Part shown: positions 32,041 through 43,671 of the stretch, piece after piece
Layout: every line of letters starts with the position of its first letter
Position numbering within the stretch: position 1 is the stretch's first letter
NCBI GenBank assembly: GCA_008729055.1
Contig: SDUX01000006.1
Location: 3,646,842-3,710,841, forward strand
Source: Pyropia haitanensis
Lineage: Eukaryota; Rhodophyta; Bangiophyceae; Bangiales; Bangiaceae
Length of the DNA: 64,000 nucleotides
Direction: 5' to 3'
Position numbers and translations under genes: made by a program
The notes under the pieces: generated by a model
What the model was told of the DNA's origin: nothing
The model's input: only the letters and a program-made list of their open reading frames with translations
Database searches by the model: none

Positions 32041-35000
32041 GTTTTTCATTTTTCCTTGTGCTCCTTAGTAACGAAGATGCAAGAACCAGCCCCGCGCGCA
32101 ATACACAATAGCAGCTCCCCCCCACTGGTGAACGAGCTCCCTTCCTACCGTGGCCTACTGAAGAATGTGGAAGGCATCAATGGCGGCCGGAGGCGCCTCG
32201 TCCAACGCGACGACGGTGCCGCCGTAATGACAGCATAGCGCGCCGGCCATCGAAGCCATGGAGGGAACTGTCTTTGCTCAGACTGGTGGGCACCGCTGGA
32301 GACACAGACACCACCCCCCTGTCTGTTGTCGGGCACCACAGCCGACCCGGGCGGCCGTGGGAGGCGCCGATTCCGTCGGAAGCGTCGACCAAAGCAACAG
32401 TCGCAGCCGCTTCGGCAATCATAGAGAGCACCGCCGTTGTCGCCGCTACTGGCATAAACTTGGGCTGACGGGTGTGACGCAGAGACTTCGGAGGAGTCGC
32501 GGGTTGCTCCTGTCGTTTTTGAACCGGCTTCTGAAGGCGCTTTTATAAAGACCGCGGAAGCTCCCGGTTGCACATCAGGCCATTCCGTGGCCATATGGGA
32601 AAACGCCCCACTCAGTGCGCGGTGGTCGTAGGTTCGACAACGGAGAATGCGATAAATGGTATCTACCTCCCGGTTTCAAACGTTGCGTCTGCTTCGGTTC
32701 AGAATTTAAGTGGCCTGACCAGCTGGTGTTCGCTTTTGCTTCGGCGAAGCAGCCCAGAATCGTGGCAGGAGAGGACCGTTATCTGGTGTGCTATGCTCCG
32801 TGTCCCAGATTCGCCCACGACGTAAAACTCGTGCTGCGGCAAGTGGTACAGTGACGCTTGTCGTCAAGGGGTAGTTGGCCGTAGCCCTGTACACCACGGT
32901 ATCACTTTGAAAATCGCAGCGCCGAAGTTATTCGTAATGCTTGCTTCATGTTTCATGATATCTGTGTTCTCCCAATTCGGAGAATTGCAATAGTGAAATC
33001 GGGTCGCATCAACTTGGGGCATATGTCCCAACTCCAGTTGTTTGTCCACACTTTTTTTTTTTTTTTTGCTCGTCGCTCCGAAAATCAATGCGCCCTTGTC
33101 GCCGACTCTAGTACCCCTGGCACCTGCGCTGCCATTGCCGTCACGGCCGCCGCCATGGCTGCCGCCGACGGGGCCGTGGCCGTCTCCGTCACTGTGCGCA
33201 CCGTCGTGCTGGTCACCGCCACTGGACCGCGGCGGCTCGCTCTGCCGCGCCCGCTGCCGCTGCCATGCTGCCCTCCTGTACGCCGCCGCCGCCTGTGTTC
33301 CCGCCGCAGCCTCCACAGCCTTCCCGATGGGCGCGCCGTCGCTGTCATTGCTGCCCCTGATGCGGCCCTTTTCTCGCCGTCGCGATGCCCGTCGCGTCGG
33401 CGGGCGCGGCCGCAGCCGCGGCCGGCAGCCGCGGTGGCTGCGGAAAGGAGGCGCAGGGTGGGGCAACGGAGGATGACTGGCGCCTGGGGATGCGCTGGAG
33501 AGGGTAAAGTGGGCACGGGGCCACGAGGAGAGGCGGTGACAGGTGGGTCGGATGGGAAGGTGGGCTGGGCTGCTTGCTGGACTGCCGGGCGGATGGGCGG
33601 GCGCGGCAAGGTGCTCTGATGGCAGGTGCAGGGCGTTGCGGATGCTCCCCGCATGGCCGTAAAGCGTGAGGGACTCATACGGGCGGGTGTTGAGCTCGCT
33701 GAGGGCCGGCAGCGGGGTGGGAAGGCAGCCGCGGACCCAGTCGGGTGGCCGCGGGTGCGAGGAAGGGGGCGGGCTGGTGCCATCCAGCTTGGCTAGGGCT
33801 ACTGCAGTGCGCGCGGAGGGAAGGAGAAACATTGGCACCCTGCTCCAGGTGGGCGGTGCCCCCCGGTAACTGATGTTTTCGGAAAGCCTTTCCCTGCGGC
33901 TTCAGAGCCGGCGCACCTGATGGCGCGCGGGCGGGACACTGCACCGGCTCCCCCCGACGTGGGGGGGTTATCGGACGTTGGCGCAGGTACACCCAGTGTG
34001 GGCCACGTGGAGAACGCCCGCGCAACCCTCACCACCGCTGTGTCCACCGCCACTGCTGATGCGTCACCGGCGGAGCAAGATCTCCCGGGTGGCCAGGACC
34101 GGCGGCCGCGGCTGTCTCCGCCTCCGACGCTGCCGCCCCCGTCGCCGCTGGGAGGAGGAGGGCCAGCCGGGAAAACAGAGGCGGGGGGAGCGCAGTGGCC
34201 CGAGCCGCCGCCGTAGTGTGGCCGTGGTGTGGCCGCCGCCACTCCCGTCGGCTGCGGCAGGCAGGGACGCGGCAGGGGAGGGGGAGCGGAGCGTCCGAAA
34301 GTTTCGGTGGGCCCGACACGTGCTGGCCAGCCTGGAAACTGGGTCGCTGATTGGCTGTTCAAGTTGACTGACTTGCGTCACCAAAATCCCCGCCAAATCC
34401 CATCGGGTCACCTAAAACCGAGGAGCTGGCTGCGCTGTCGAGGTTTGTAACAAAAAGCGCCCCTCACCGCAGGCAGCGACACGGCGGCGGCGGCGGCGTC
34501 CATGGGTGGCGCGGCCACCTGCAGGGGGCGACGGCCGCAGCGGCTGACGACGTCGCCGGTGGGGACAGGGCTCGTCCGGCGCCCGACGGCCGCCTCGCCG
34601 TCGACGGTGAGTCGGCGAGGGCCCTCTCGGTGGTCGGCAGGGCCGCGGCGACGGCCACCTTCCCCTCCACGCCCCCCGCTCCCCACCCGGAGCACCAGCG
34701 GCTGCTGCACAGAAGCTTGAAGCGGCCCGGGAACTTGGCCACGCCGCCGAGGCGCGGGCTACCGCGGCAGCATGCGCGCGCTGGCGCGCGTTTACGAGAC
34801 GCTCACGCGCGAGGCGGGGGGTTGAGTGGCGGCCGTGGCCTGCGCCGTCACGCCACGGCCGCGCAGGACGGTGCCGTCGGGTGGAGCTGCAGTGGGGGTT
34901 GCCCGAATGCGGGGAGGTGACGCCGGAAGGCGTGACGCTACACGGGGGGGATTGGCGGCGCCGGCGGTGGGTGTGTCTGTGGAGGCAGGTGCACCGCCCA

Positions 35001-36302
35001 GGGGAGAGCGGCCGCAGGGCTTGGTGGGGGTTGGCGGCGGCAAAGGAGTTGTTAAGTGGGGAACGTCGCACCGACTGCGCCTATGCGGTTTGTTTTTTCG
35101 GGGGCGGGCCGGGGGTAGGTACTGCAATATCTGCGCCTGAGGCGCCGCACCACTGCATCACAGGGGGAGGACATTATGTCCTCATGACGTGGGGGGTGCA
35201 TACGACACGACACAACAGCCGTCCATTTATCGTGAGGACGGGCAGGGCGTTCAGTTCCCCTCTTCTGCCGCCGGCGCACCGCTGACGCGGGGGGCTGCTG
35301 CCCCCCCCCGTTGCGGTCACGATTGGCGCTGGCGGCAGCAGGGCGCATTCCGCCGCCGAGGGCAGCGGCTGCCACCGCCGCGGCGCCGTCGGCGCCGGCG
35401 GTCGCAGTACGGACACGTGGCAGGGCAGGCGGGCGGCCGGGGGGGACTTGGCCCCGCCCGCCCGTCGTAACTCCCCGCTCCCCGCGGCTCGCCGTGCCCG
35501 CCTCGCCCCCCTCCCCTCGCCGTCTGGCCGCCGCACGCACCGCGCGGAAGCCACAAACTCCGCGTCGCGGCTGTCGCCAAAGGCGGGCGCCACAGAAGAG
35601 TCCATAGCCCCCACGCTGCCAACCGCAGCCGGTTGGCCGCCGGCCGCGGCCAGCGCTGTGGCCGCCGCCACGTCGCAGGCTCGCTCTTCTACAAAAAACA
35701 TCCGCACGCGTTCTCCCTCCCCTTTCACGTCTTCCGGCTGGTCACCCGCCAGCCCCCCCGCCCCTTCACCTACATCACAGCCCTCATCCTGCTGGACTGC
35801 CTGCAGGCCGCCCATCCGGGTACGCTTGGTCTGCCGCCTCGCCGCCGGCAGTCGCCGCCGGCGCGACGCGGCCGCAGAGGGCCGCTGCCCTCCCCCCGTT
35901 GCAGTCGCATCTGGCGGCGGCGGCAGCAAGGCGCGCCCCGCCGCCCCCCGCGTCACACTCAAATACACCAGAGAGTACCGAAAAGAGGCACCCGCTAGGA
36001 CATGCACCGTAACCCCTTATCACACAAACCACACCACAACAACACTGGCGGTCGTGGGGGTGCGGACGGCGATGGATCGCTTCCCTCCGCCAAGCTCCCA
36101 ACGCCGTCGCCGCCGCCGCACTATCCCCACCCCCTCCGGCGGCGGGGGAGGAGGGCAGCGGCGCTACCGCCGCCGGCCCGACGCTCCCACCGTGGAACAA
36201 ACGCTGACCGTCACGTCAATCGGCGACACGTGTCGCGGCCGCTGGCACGCCCACCACCGCGAATTTGGTGGACAGCCCGGCCGCCCGGATGCCTCGTCAG
36301 GC
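32041..36302. other. Spacer between recombinase and E2, no convincing gene
   Basis: A short plus frame at 32615-32854 (79 codons, Cys- and aromatic-rich: YLPPGFKRCVCFGSEF) has a less biased composition than its surroundings and may be an exon or gene relic, but lacks an ATG. A 16-nt T run is at 33052-33067. From about 33070 the sequence becomes GC-rich with frames open on both strands. Positions 35370-35670 are a copy of the dispersed repeat at 23690-23985. E2 inserted at the right end. Confidence 0.4.
35370..35670. repeat. Dispersed GC-rich repeat, copy B
   Basis: Related to 23690-23985 with ordered shared blocks; less GC-extreme and containing small indels relative to copy A. Confidence 0.65.
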
Positions 36303-37164
36303 TGTAAGGATATGCCCCTTAAATCCCCAAGACTGGAGCCTAGGGGATAAGGACTGGGGCCTCTCCTTCCCTGTCCTTCTCAGCCAACTCCTTCCAAGAC
36401 GCATCAACTCCAAAGTAATCTGGGGCATGCCGCGGTGTCCGTCCGATAATCTACTACTAACGGACGGTCAGCACGGGAGCCGCGGATTGGCTAACCGACA
36501 CTACCCTGACTCATCTGCCGACGGGTACAGTCTCCAACGGATCAACGGACTAACGGACCAAAAGACGAGCCACATCTCTGACGCGTCAGCAAGCCGGAAC
36601 AATCTCCCCGTGGACCAATGGGAGCGACAAGACTTGCTGACCCACGGGAGATATTCGACCCGAAGACTGGCGTCTGCTTACACGCCTCTGAGGCTTTTCG
36701 GGTCGAATGGCGCGTGGGGCCAGCCGCGCGGCGCTACGAGCGCCGCACACCGGCCCCCCCCCCGTTTGGGGCTTTCTGGTGGGGCGCCTTGGGGCGCACA
36801 CGCCCACCCTTGCTTTGTTCTGAGAGCCCATGCTTTGTTTTGAGAGCTTTGGTGCCGTCCACCGGCACGACGGGCAATTGCATGCTTTGGGGCACCCTGG
36901 GTGCCCCCCTGGGGGTATATAATGCGTGAGTGTGGGCGCCACCGGGAGAGACCTCGGGGGAACAACCACAGACAGAGACACAAAGACCTCCTTTACCTTC
37001 GACCCCCTCGACCCTCACCGACGTCACGCCCATCCTCTTCCCCACCCCCATCACCGTCATCCCACCCGTCACCTTCCCCGCGCCCGGCATCCTCATTGGT
37101 GCACGGGTTGCTGACACCGGCGCCAGTACGTTGAGGGCTGCCCGTGTGTGGGTGGTGCCTCACA
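36303..37164 (+). repeat. E2 5' LTR
   Basis: 862 bp matching 42810-43671. It contains a direct repeat (TGCTTTGTTYTGAGAGC twice, near 36808-36848), a hairpin GGGCACCC/GGGTGCCC just upstream of the TATA box, and TATATAAT. Confidence 0.95.
36916..36923 (+). promoter_or_regulatory. E2 LTR TATA box
   Basis: TATATAAT after a short G run inside the 5' LTR is a strong core-promoter candidate. The equivalent in the 3' LTR is at 43423-43430. Confidence 0.65.
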
Positions 37165-37166
37165 TG

Positions 37167-37179
37167 TGGTAGCTTCAGA
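37167..37179 (+). other. E2 primer-binding site candidate
   Basis: TGGTAGCTTCAGA begins two bases after the LTR. TGGTAGC is the start of initiator-Met primer sites in several eukaryotes, but the following bases do not match versions I know, so the tRNA is unproven. Confidence 0.45.
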
Positions 37180-37290
37180 TAGTTTGACTTCCTCTTGGCG
37201 GTGACGTTGCGATTCCGTCCTGGATTTGGCCCTCCCTGTGTTTGTGCACTCGTGCTGCCCCCTGTGTTCGGCGTGCCTCGGGCATTGTAA

Positions 37291-38040
37291 TACGAACGCA
37301 GCGGGTTCCACGAATCACACCGAAAGAACACTGCCCTGACACTGCCCTGGTGGCCCCTGTCACGGTTTTTTTTCTTTTGGTCGACTGATTGTCGAAACCC
37401 AGTGAGTGCCAAATCAGGTTCGGAATTTTCTTCCTCGGCGTTGGCGGACGCCCCGACTTCCTCGGCGGCGACGGCGCGCCCCCCGACGGCGCGCGGCACC
37501 CCGGCGGCGCGCGGCACCGCGGCGGCGCGCGACACCGCGGCGGCACGTGGCACCCCGGCGGGCGCATCCACGTCATCCTCTGTGGCGGCGACGGCCGCAT
37601 CGGCGGCGCCAGCCGCATCCAAGCCCCCCCTCTCGCGCAAGGGTAAGGGCCCGGCCACGTCAGGACCGGCGGTCCCAGCCAACCGGCGCCTGCTGCTGCC
37701 CGCGCAGGATCCGGCCCGGCGCTACATCGCGCCGCCGGCCCCACGAATCGGCCACATCCGACCGACGACCGCGCGCGCAGCAGAGCAGCGAGAGCAGCGC
37801 CGGATCGCCAAGACCATCCCCAAGGGCAAATACGTTTGCAAGCCGTGCGGTGTGCGTTGCAACAGCCTGACAGTGCTGCGCGACCATCGCTGGTCGCGGC
37901 GCCACCGCAATACGGTCAACCGTCCAGCGACCCGCCCTCGTTGCGACGTGTGCGATCGCGAATTTGAGACGGTCGAGCACTTCGAACGCCACCAGCGTGG
38001 CAAGGATCACCACCGCACGCTGGCGCGCCGCACCGACTGA
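37291..38040 (+). CDS. E2 accessory protein with two C2H2 zinc fingers
   Basis: The frame is open from 37291 with no ATG. The N-terminal part is Ala/Thr/Pro-rich. A polypyrimidine run (about 37366-37378), a possible branch site CTGAT and CCCAG at 37398-37402 suggest that coding starts at a 3' splice site, with the start codon on an upstream exon. The C-terminal third has two fingers with identical spacing C-x2-C-x12-H-x5-H: CKPCGVRC...RRH and CDVCDREF...KDHH. The x5 His spacing is typical of matrin/U1-type fingers, which often bind double-stranded RNA or RNA-DNA. It lies in the same direction as gag, inside the leader. Function in the element is unknown; RNA binding or a captured host domain are possibilities. 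Confidence 0.6.
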   Translation, partial: YERSGFHESHRKNTALTLPWWPLSRFFFFWSTDCRNPVSAKSGSEFSSSALADAPTSSAATARPPTARGTPAARGTAAARDTAAARGTPAGASTSSSVAATAASAAPAASKPPLSRKGKGPATSGPAVPANRRLLLPAQDPARRYIAPPAPRIGHIRPTTARAAEQREQRRIAKTIPKGKYVCKPCGVRCNSLTVLRDHRWSRRHRNTVNRPATRPRCDVCDREFETVEHFERHQRGKDHHRTLARRTD

Positions 38041-38404
38041 CACCTCGCAACACCCCCCAGGATCTGTGCAAGAGACGCGATTTTCCCCCTTTGATCCCCC
38101 CGCGTGGAAATCCGGCACGACCCGACTCGGGCCCGTGCGCGGCGGCCGGCGGGAAAATCCGATTGCGTGATTTGAGTCTTCGAATTCTGCTTCATCGCAT
38201 CGCTTGTGACCCATCAAATAGTGTTGTCCATCTTTGGAAACGTGGTAGCCACGACGGCCACGCTTGTCCAGAGCTAGTGCAGCACTATTTTGCTTGGTCA
38301 AATTAACTTGCACATCTTGTAAGACTTGCCCCGTGCTCTGCCGGAGTAAGTCAAACCGGATCTGTTGGGTTAATTTGATTGTTGCGGACCTCACCCAGGA
38401 CGCA

Positions 38405-39283
38405 ATGGACCCCCCGAATCCTGCGACTGTAAGCCCGATTAATCCGGGAACGGCCTCAACCGCACCCTCCGCGGAGTCATGGAATCAACTTACAGCGTTC
38501 GTCTCGCAGATGAGCGCCGAGCTCGAGGCTCATAAGGTTGAATTGGCGGACGCCAAGAAACAGCTGTCCGACGCCAAGGCTAAGGCCTCGAGTGGAGGCG
38601 CGACGACTGCGAGGCCGAATAAGCCCGCGCTGTTCTCTGGCAAGCCCGGGACAATTGAAGCATGGTGCTCGCACATGGACTCATATGTGCGACTGACTGA
38701 CCCTGACGAAGCGTGTCGGATCGCCTGCACCTACCTGGACGGTGAAGCGTTCACCTGGTGGCATACCTACAGTCGGACGACGGCGGTCCCCAACTGGGCT
38801 ACCTTTCGGGCTGCGCTCATCCGTCGCTTCAGCCCTCTGAACAAGACGCAGGCGGCGCGGGACAAGCTGCACTCATGGCGCCAAATCAAGGACGTCGGGA
38901 CGTTCAACAGGACTTTCCTGAGCGTCCTCTTGGACATCCCGGACATCACCGAAGCGGAAAAGATCGACCGCTATAGCCGAGGCCTGAAGCGCGACATCTG
39001 GCAGGCACTGTGCCTCAAGACGTACACCGATCTTGAATCACTGATGACGGACGCCCTGCGCGTGGAAGCGGCCAAGGCTGGAGTGTCCCGTATCACCAGC
39101 AATGTTAACAGCACTTCTGGCAAGCCACCGACGATGGGCGTTGTCCCGATGGACATTTCCAGCATCAAGATCGAAAAGCTGACGCCAGACGAACGCCAGC
39201 GCTGCATGCGCGAGGGTCTCTGCCTTCGCTGTCGCGAGAAAGGACACATGGCTAAGGACTGCCCAAAAGGCCAGCGGAACTGA
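38405..39283 (+). CDS. gag: E2 Gag
   Basis: 292 aa from ATG 38405; the frame is open upstream to 38264 without another ATG. A helical/charged stretch ([20 protein letters not shown]) precedes a retrotransposon capsid domain ([19 protein letters not shown] ... [13 protein letters not shown] ... [14 protein letters not shown]). The CCHC knuckle [15 protein letters not shown] is near the C-terminus. The TGA stop (39281-39283) lies 12 nt after a CCCAAAA heptamer. Confidence 0.9.
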   Translation: MDPPNPATVSPINPGTASTAPSAESWNQLTAFVSQMSAELEAHKVELADAKKQLSDAKAKASSGGATTARPNKPALFSGKPGTIEAWCSHMDSYVRLTDPDEACRIACTYLDGEAFTWWHTYSRTTAVPNWATFRAALIRRFSPLNKTQAARDKLHSWRQIKDVGTFNRTFLSVLLDIPDITEAEKIDRYSRGLKRDIWQALCLKTYTDLESLMTDALRVEAAKAGVSRITSNVNSTSGKPPTMGVVPMDISSIKIEKLTPDERQRCMREGLCLRCREKGHMAKDCPKGQRN

Positions 39284-39329
39284 AGCAGCAACAATCCTCA
39301 ACATCTGTGAAAGACGCTCCTTCGGTTCC
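39262..39329 (+). promoter_or_regulatory. E2 putative -1 ribosomal frameshift signal
   Basis: Heptamer C CCA AAA (39262-39268) in gag phasing; slipping back one base gives CCC AAA A in the pol frame, which opens at 39256 after a TAA at 39253-39255. A 7-nt spacer is followed by a possible 10-bp stem, 39276-39285 (GGAACTGAAG) with 39320-39329 (CTTCGGTTCC), one G-U pair, 34-nt loop. Confidence 0.7.
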
Positions 39330-42300
39330 TGAAAATATGTCGTCACCATTTGAAGGCCCGCGACTCGGGCTTCTGCTTTCTACTGCTTCTGTCAATGGAA
39401 AAGCTGTTAAGGTGCTATTCGACGACGGATCTCCCATCAACGTCGTCTCAAGGCGCCTCGTTACCTCCTTGCATGTGAAAACGAAAGGAACGGACTTCGC
39501 GGCAAGCATGCCCGATGGCCGCTCCCATGTCCTCGCTGAAACCGTTGACCCTCTTGAGATTCACATCGGACCGTACCAAGAGCGACTTCGGTTTGCTGTT
39601 TGTGAATTGAGCGCGTACGACCTCATCCTGGGAAAGAAGTGGCGCGATGACAAGGACGCCAAAATCAACAACAAGAAAAACAAGATCTCCTTCAAGTTCA
39701 ACCACAAGAACATTTCTATCACTGCCTCCCTCAAGAAGCCCGAAGCTCTGATCAGTCGGCAACGCCTTGCTCGGGACCTCGTTCAAAGGTGCCCTGTTTT
39801 TGCCATCTACCTGCAGTCGGAAGATCCCTCTAGCACCTTCGACATTAACGCCATTACGATGGGACAAGGCGAAGACAAGAAAGAAGTTCAAGAGATTCTC
39901 AAAGAGTACGCTGACGTCTTCCCAGACGAGCTCCCCGACGGACTCCCTCCTGAGCGCAGTCACAAATTTAGCATCAAGCTGACCGATGACGCCCAACCGC
40001 GTCGTAGCGGAATTTACCGACTAGCCGAATGGGAGCTCGAAGAACTCAAGACTCAACTGGCCGGCCTCATAAGGAAGGGATTCATCCAACCAAGCACCTC
40101 ACCGTGGGGCTCTTCCGTCCTCTTTGCGGCGAAGAAGGACGGTGGCTGGCGAATGTGCATCGACTACAGGGCCCTGAACAAGGCTACTATCAAGAACGCG
40201 TACCCACTACCACGCATCGACGACATCTTTGACCAACTGCGAAAGGCCAAGTACTTTACAAAGATCGACCTCCGCTCTGGCTATCACCAGATTCGCCTTG
40301 ACCCAGAAACAATACCTTTGACGGCGTTTCGAACCAAGTACGGATTCTATGAGTTCACCGTCGTACCCTTTGGTCTGACAAATGCACCCGCGGTCTTCAT
40401 GAACCTAATGAACGATGTCTTCCGACCCTATCTGTACGACTTCATCTGTGTCTACCTCGACGACATCCTAGTCTACAGCAAAACTTACGACGATCACCTT
40501 AAGCACCTACGATTAGCACTCGAGAAATTACGAGAACACAAGCTCTACGCCAAGCTGAGCAAGTGCCAGTTCGCTCGAACTACTGTGGACTACCTTGGCC
40601 ACGTCATCTCCGAGAAAGGCTTCTCTATGGAAGACTACAAGGTCCAAGCCATCCGTACGTGGGCAACACCGAGGAGCAAAAAGGATGTACAATCTTTCCT
40701 CGGTATGGTCAACTTCTATCGAAGATTCATCAAGGGAATGGCTGCCGTAGCTACGCCGCTAACGAGGCTGACTGGGAATGTCGACTTCGAGTGGACACCC
40801 GACGCCCAGAAAGCCTTTGAGCAGCTGCAGGACCTAACGACAAGCGCACCGGTGCTAAGGCCTTTCGACAAGAGATACCCAATCTACGTGTCTACAGATG
40901 CCAGCGGGTATGCTGTGGGCGCAGTCCTTGAGCAAGATGATGGACGCGGACGGCGTCCAGTGGCCTACTTCTCGTTAACCCTCAACATCCACGAGCAGCG
41001 CTACAGCATTCGTGAAAGAGAACTGCTTGCAGTCGTACAAGCTATCCGGCATTGGCGCTGCTACCTCTACGGAAGACCCTTTGAGGTCCACACCGACCAT
41101 GAGTCCCTGAGATACCTAAGCACCCAAGAGAAGCTGAACGATCGCCAAGTCAAGTGGCTGGAGTTTCTGGACCAGTTCCAGTTCAAGATTGTCCCAATCA
41201 AGGGCACTTCGAACCCCGTGGCTGATGCCCTTTCCAGGCAGCCACAAGATGCTCCCGACAAGCACGCCCCCAATCAAGACCTTCTTAGTCGCGTGCTGAC
41301 CAAGACCATTGAAGAACTCCCCAAGAAAACTGAAATCAACAACCTCATGACCATCAACCAAAGTGATCAAGACCTTGCCACCTTAAGACAAGAGTACGAC
41401 GCGGACCCCGAGTTTGCCGACCTAGTCAAAGACCCGGTATCTCCCTACCGGCTACACATGAGGTTGTTGAAACGAGGTGACCGTACGTGTATCCCCGTCG
41501 GTACTCTACGCCAAAGACTACTCCACGACTACCATGATGTCCCGTGCCAAGGGCACATGGGAGTCAAGAAAACAACCAAGGTTATCTCTTCCAAGTACTA
41601 CTGGAAGACAATGCGGAAAGACATCCAAAGATACGTACAAACATGTGATTTGTGCCAGCGGAACAAGGCTAGCACCCATTCACCTCTGGGTCACCTCAAA
41701 CCCTTGGACCCCCCGAGCCAACGATGGGCAAGTGTCTCCATGGACTTTATCACGCCTCTTCCTCTGACTCCAAGAGGCCACAACGGGATTTACGTCGTTG
41801 TCGACCGCCTCTCCAAGATGATTCGCCTCGCCCCTATGAAGCCAGACTGTACGGCGCCAGTCGCAGCTCAGCTCTACCATGATCACGTCTATCGACACCA
41901 CGGACTCCCAGCTGATGTTGTCTGCGACAGGGACCGCATTTTCTTCTCCAACTTCTGGCAGTCGCTCACGGAGATTCTCAAGGTCAAGATCAAGGCCTCT
42001 TCAGCGTACCACCCGCAAACCGACGGACAAACTGAGATCATGAACAAGAAGATCGAAGAAATCCTGCGAAACTTTGTCAACCATCACCAAGGCGATTGGG
42101 ACCTCTTTCTGGTTGCTGCCGAAGTAGCCTACAACCGGTCGCCAAATGCTGTTACAACGTACTCCCCTTTCTTCCTGAACTACGGATTCGAACCTAAGAC
42201 GGTACCAATGGACATCCTCGAAAACTCAGAGTCAAGCATGCCTGCAGTGTCTGACTGGCTAAGCGGTCTCCAACATGCTCAAGAGACTGCCATCTCAGCC

Positions 42301-42798
42301 ATCAAGAGTGCAAATGAGGCGCGCTCGGCGTACGCAAATCGCCATCGCCGACCTTGCAAGATCGCCGTGGACGACCTGGTGCTACTAAGTACCAAACACC
42401 TTATGCCAGATGCTTTCCAAGGCGCTCGCAAGCTGATGCCCAAGTACTCAGGACCGTACCGCGTCACTGAGAGTATCAACGATGTGACGTTCCGCCTGGA
42501 TCTTCCCCAAGCGGTGCTCGATCGCAAGGTTCACAACGCCTTTCATGCGAGCTTGCTGAAGCCGTACCGCGCTGATCCTTATGGCCGACTTCCTCCCGTT
42601 CCGCCTCCGGTGGCATTTCCGGACGGTTCTGTCGAGTACGAAGTCGACTCCATCATAAGGTCACGAAAGCGCCGTGGACGACTACAGTACCTGGTCAAGT
42701 GGAAAGGCTGTGACGTCAGCGAGAACTCCTGGCTGACCAAGCAAGACCTTGCGAACGCACCTGAGGTGTTGGACGCTTTCCTGCGCCGCGCGTCCTAA
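39262..42798 (+). CDS. pol: E2 Pol polyprotein (PR-RT-RH-IN-chromodomain)
   Basis: Pol lies in the -1 frame from gag with no ATG at its start. Protease motif is [12 protein letters not shown], with Asp in place of the usual Ser/Thr of D[ST]G. Reverse transcriptase: [20 protein letters not shown] and [12 protein letters not shown]. RNase [18 protein letters not shown] and [11 protein letters not shown]. Integrase has an HHCC finger ([13 protein letters not shown] ... CDLCQRNK) and DDE core ([41 protein letters not shown]). The C-terminal chromodomain [15 protein letters not shown] is closer to the canonical KWKG...W form than that of E1. The TAA stop is 11 bp from the 3' LTR. The protein looks intact and the CAGGC target duplication fits its integrase. 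Confidence 0.94.
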   Translation, partial: PKRPAELKQQQSSTSVKDAPSVPENMSSPFEGPRLGLLLSTASVNGKAVKVLFDDGSPINVVSRRLVTSLHVKTKGTDFAASMPDGRSHVLAETVDPLEIHIGPYQERLRFAVCELSAYDLILGKKWRDDKDAKINNKKNKISFKFNHKNISITASLKKPEALISRQRLARDLVQRCPVFAIYLQSEDPSSTFDINAITMGQGEDKKEVQEILKEYADVFPDELPDGLPPERSHKFSIKLTDDAQPRRSGIYRLAEWELEELKTQLAGLIRKGFIQPSTSPWGSSVLFAAKKDGGWRMCIDYRALNKATIKNAYPLPRIDDIFDQLRKAKYFTKIDLRSGYHQIRLDPETIPLTAFRTKYGFYEFTVVPFGLTNAPAVFMNLMNDVFRPYLYDFICVYLDDILVYSKTYDDHLKHLRLALEKLREHKLYAKLSKCQFARTTVDYLGHVISEKGFSMEDYKVQAIRTWATPRSKKDVQSFLGMVNFYRRFIKGMAAVATPLTRLTGNVDFEWTPDAQKAFEQLQDLTTSAPVLRPFDKRYPIYVSTDASGYAVGAVLEQDDGRGRRPVAYFSLTLNIHEQRYSIRERELLAVVQAIRHWRCYLYGRPFEVHTDHESLRYLSTQEKLNDRQVKWLEFLDQFQFKIVPIKGTSNPVADALSRQPQDAPDKHAPNQDLLSRVLTKTIEELPKKTEINNLMTINQSDQDLATLRQEYDADPEFADLVKDPVSPYRLHMRLLKRGDRTCIPVGTLRQRLLHDYHDVPCQGHMGVKKTTKVISSKYYWKTMRKDIQRYVQTCDLCQRNKASTHSPLGHLKPLDPPSQRWASVSMDFITPLPLTPRGHNGIYVVVDRLSKMIRLAPMKPDCTAPVAAQLYHDHVYRHHGLPADVVCDRDRIFFSNFWQSLTEILKVKIKASSAYHPQTDGQTEIMNKKIEEILRNFVNHHQGDWDLFLVAAEVAYNRSPNAVTTYSPFFLNYGFEPKTVPMDILENSESSMPAVSDWLSGLQHAQETAISAIKSANEARSAYANRHRRPCKIAVDDLVLLSTKHLMPDAFQGARKLMPKYSGPYRVTESINDVTFRLDLPQAVLDRKVHNAFHASLLKPYRADPYGRLPPVPPPVAFPDGSVEYEVDSIIRSRKRRGRLQYLVKWKGCDVSENSWLTKQDLANAPEVLDAFLRRAS

Positions 42799-42809
42799 GG
42801 GGGGGGAGG
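42799..42809 (+). other. E2 polypurine tract
   Basis: GGGGGGGGAGG lies between the pol stop and the TG of the 3' LTR. Confidence 0.8.
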
Positions 42810-43671
42810 TGTAAGGATATGCCCCTTAAATCCCCAAGACTGGAGCCTAGGGGATAAGGACTGGGGCCTCTCCTTCCCTGTCCTTCTCAGCCAACTCCTT
42901 CCAAGACGCATCAACTCCAAAGTAATCTGGGGCATGCCGCGGTGTCCGTCCGATAATCTACTACTAACGGACGGTCAGCACGGGAGCCGCGGATTGGCTA
43001 ACCGACACTACCCTGACTCATCTGCCGACGGGTACAGTCTCCAACGGATCAACGGACTAACGGACCAAAAGACGAGCCACATCTCTGACGCGTCAGCAAG
43101 CCGGAACAATCTCCCCGTGGACCAATGGGAGCGACAAGACTTGCTGACCCACGGGAGATATTCGACCCGAAGACTGGCGTCTGCTTACACGCCTCTGAGG
43201 CTTTTCGGGTCGAATGGCGCGTGGGGCCAGCCGCGCGGCGCTACGAGCGCCGCACACCGGCCCCCCCCCCGTTTGGGGCTTTCTGGTGGGGCGCCTTGGG
43301 GCGCACACGCCCACCCTTGCTTTGTTCTGAGAGCCCATGCTTTGTTTTGAGAGCTTTGGTGCCGTCCACCGGCACGACGGGCAATTGCATGCTTTGGGGC
43401 ACCCTGGGTGCCCCCCTGGGGGTATATAATGCGTGAGTGTGGGCGCCACCGGGAGAGACCTCGGGGGAACAACCACAGACAGAGACACAAAGACCTCCTT
43501 TACCTTCGACCCCCTCGACCCTCACCGACGTCACGCCCATCCTCTTCCCCACCCCCATCACCGTCATCCCACCCGTCACCTTCCCCGCGCCCGGCATCCT
43601 CATTGGTGCACGGGTTGCTGACACCGGCGCCAGTACGTTGAGGGCTGCCCGTGTGTGGGTGGTGCCTCACA
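42810..43671 (+). repeat. E2 3' LTR
   Basis: 862 bp, a copy of 36303-37164 offset by 6,507 bp with no difference noticed; followed by the CAGGC duplication. Confidence 0.95.

Larger units (their letters stand above)
36303..43671 (+). mobile_element. E2: complete chromodomain Ty3/gypsy LTR retrotransposon with extra zinc-finger frame
   Basis: The 7,369-bp element has 862-bp LTRs (TGTAAGG...CCTCACA) that look identical and a 5-bp target duplication CAGGC (36298-36302 and 43672-43676). Order: LTR, PBS, C2H2 zinc-finger frame, gag, pol with chromodomain, polypurine tract, LTR. Gag and pol are intact, with pol at -1. It is clearly a different lineage from E1: the LTRs are unrelated and Gag differs. 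Confidence 0.95.

Noticed and set aside
32864..33838. 324-codon minus frame
   Set aside because: Reads through a T run as poly-Lys and is otherwise low-complexity; no motif or start context.
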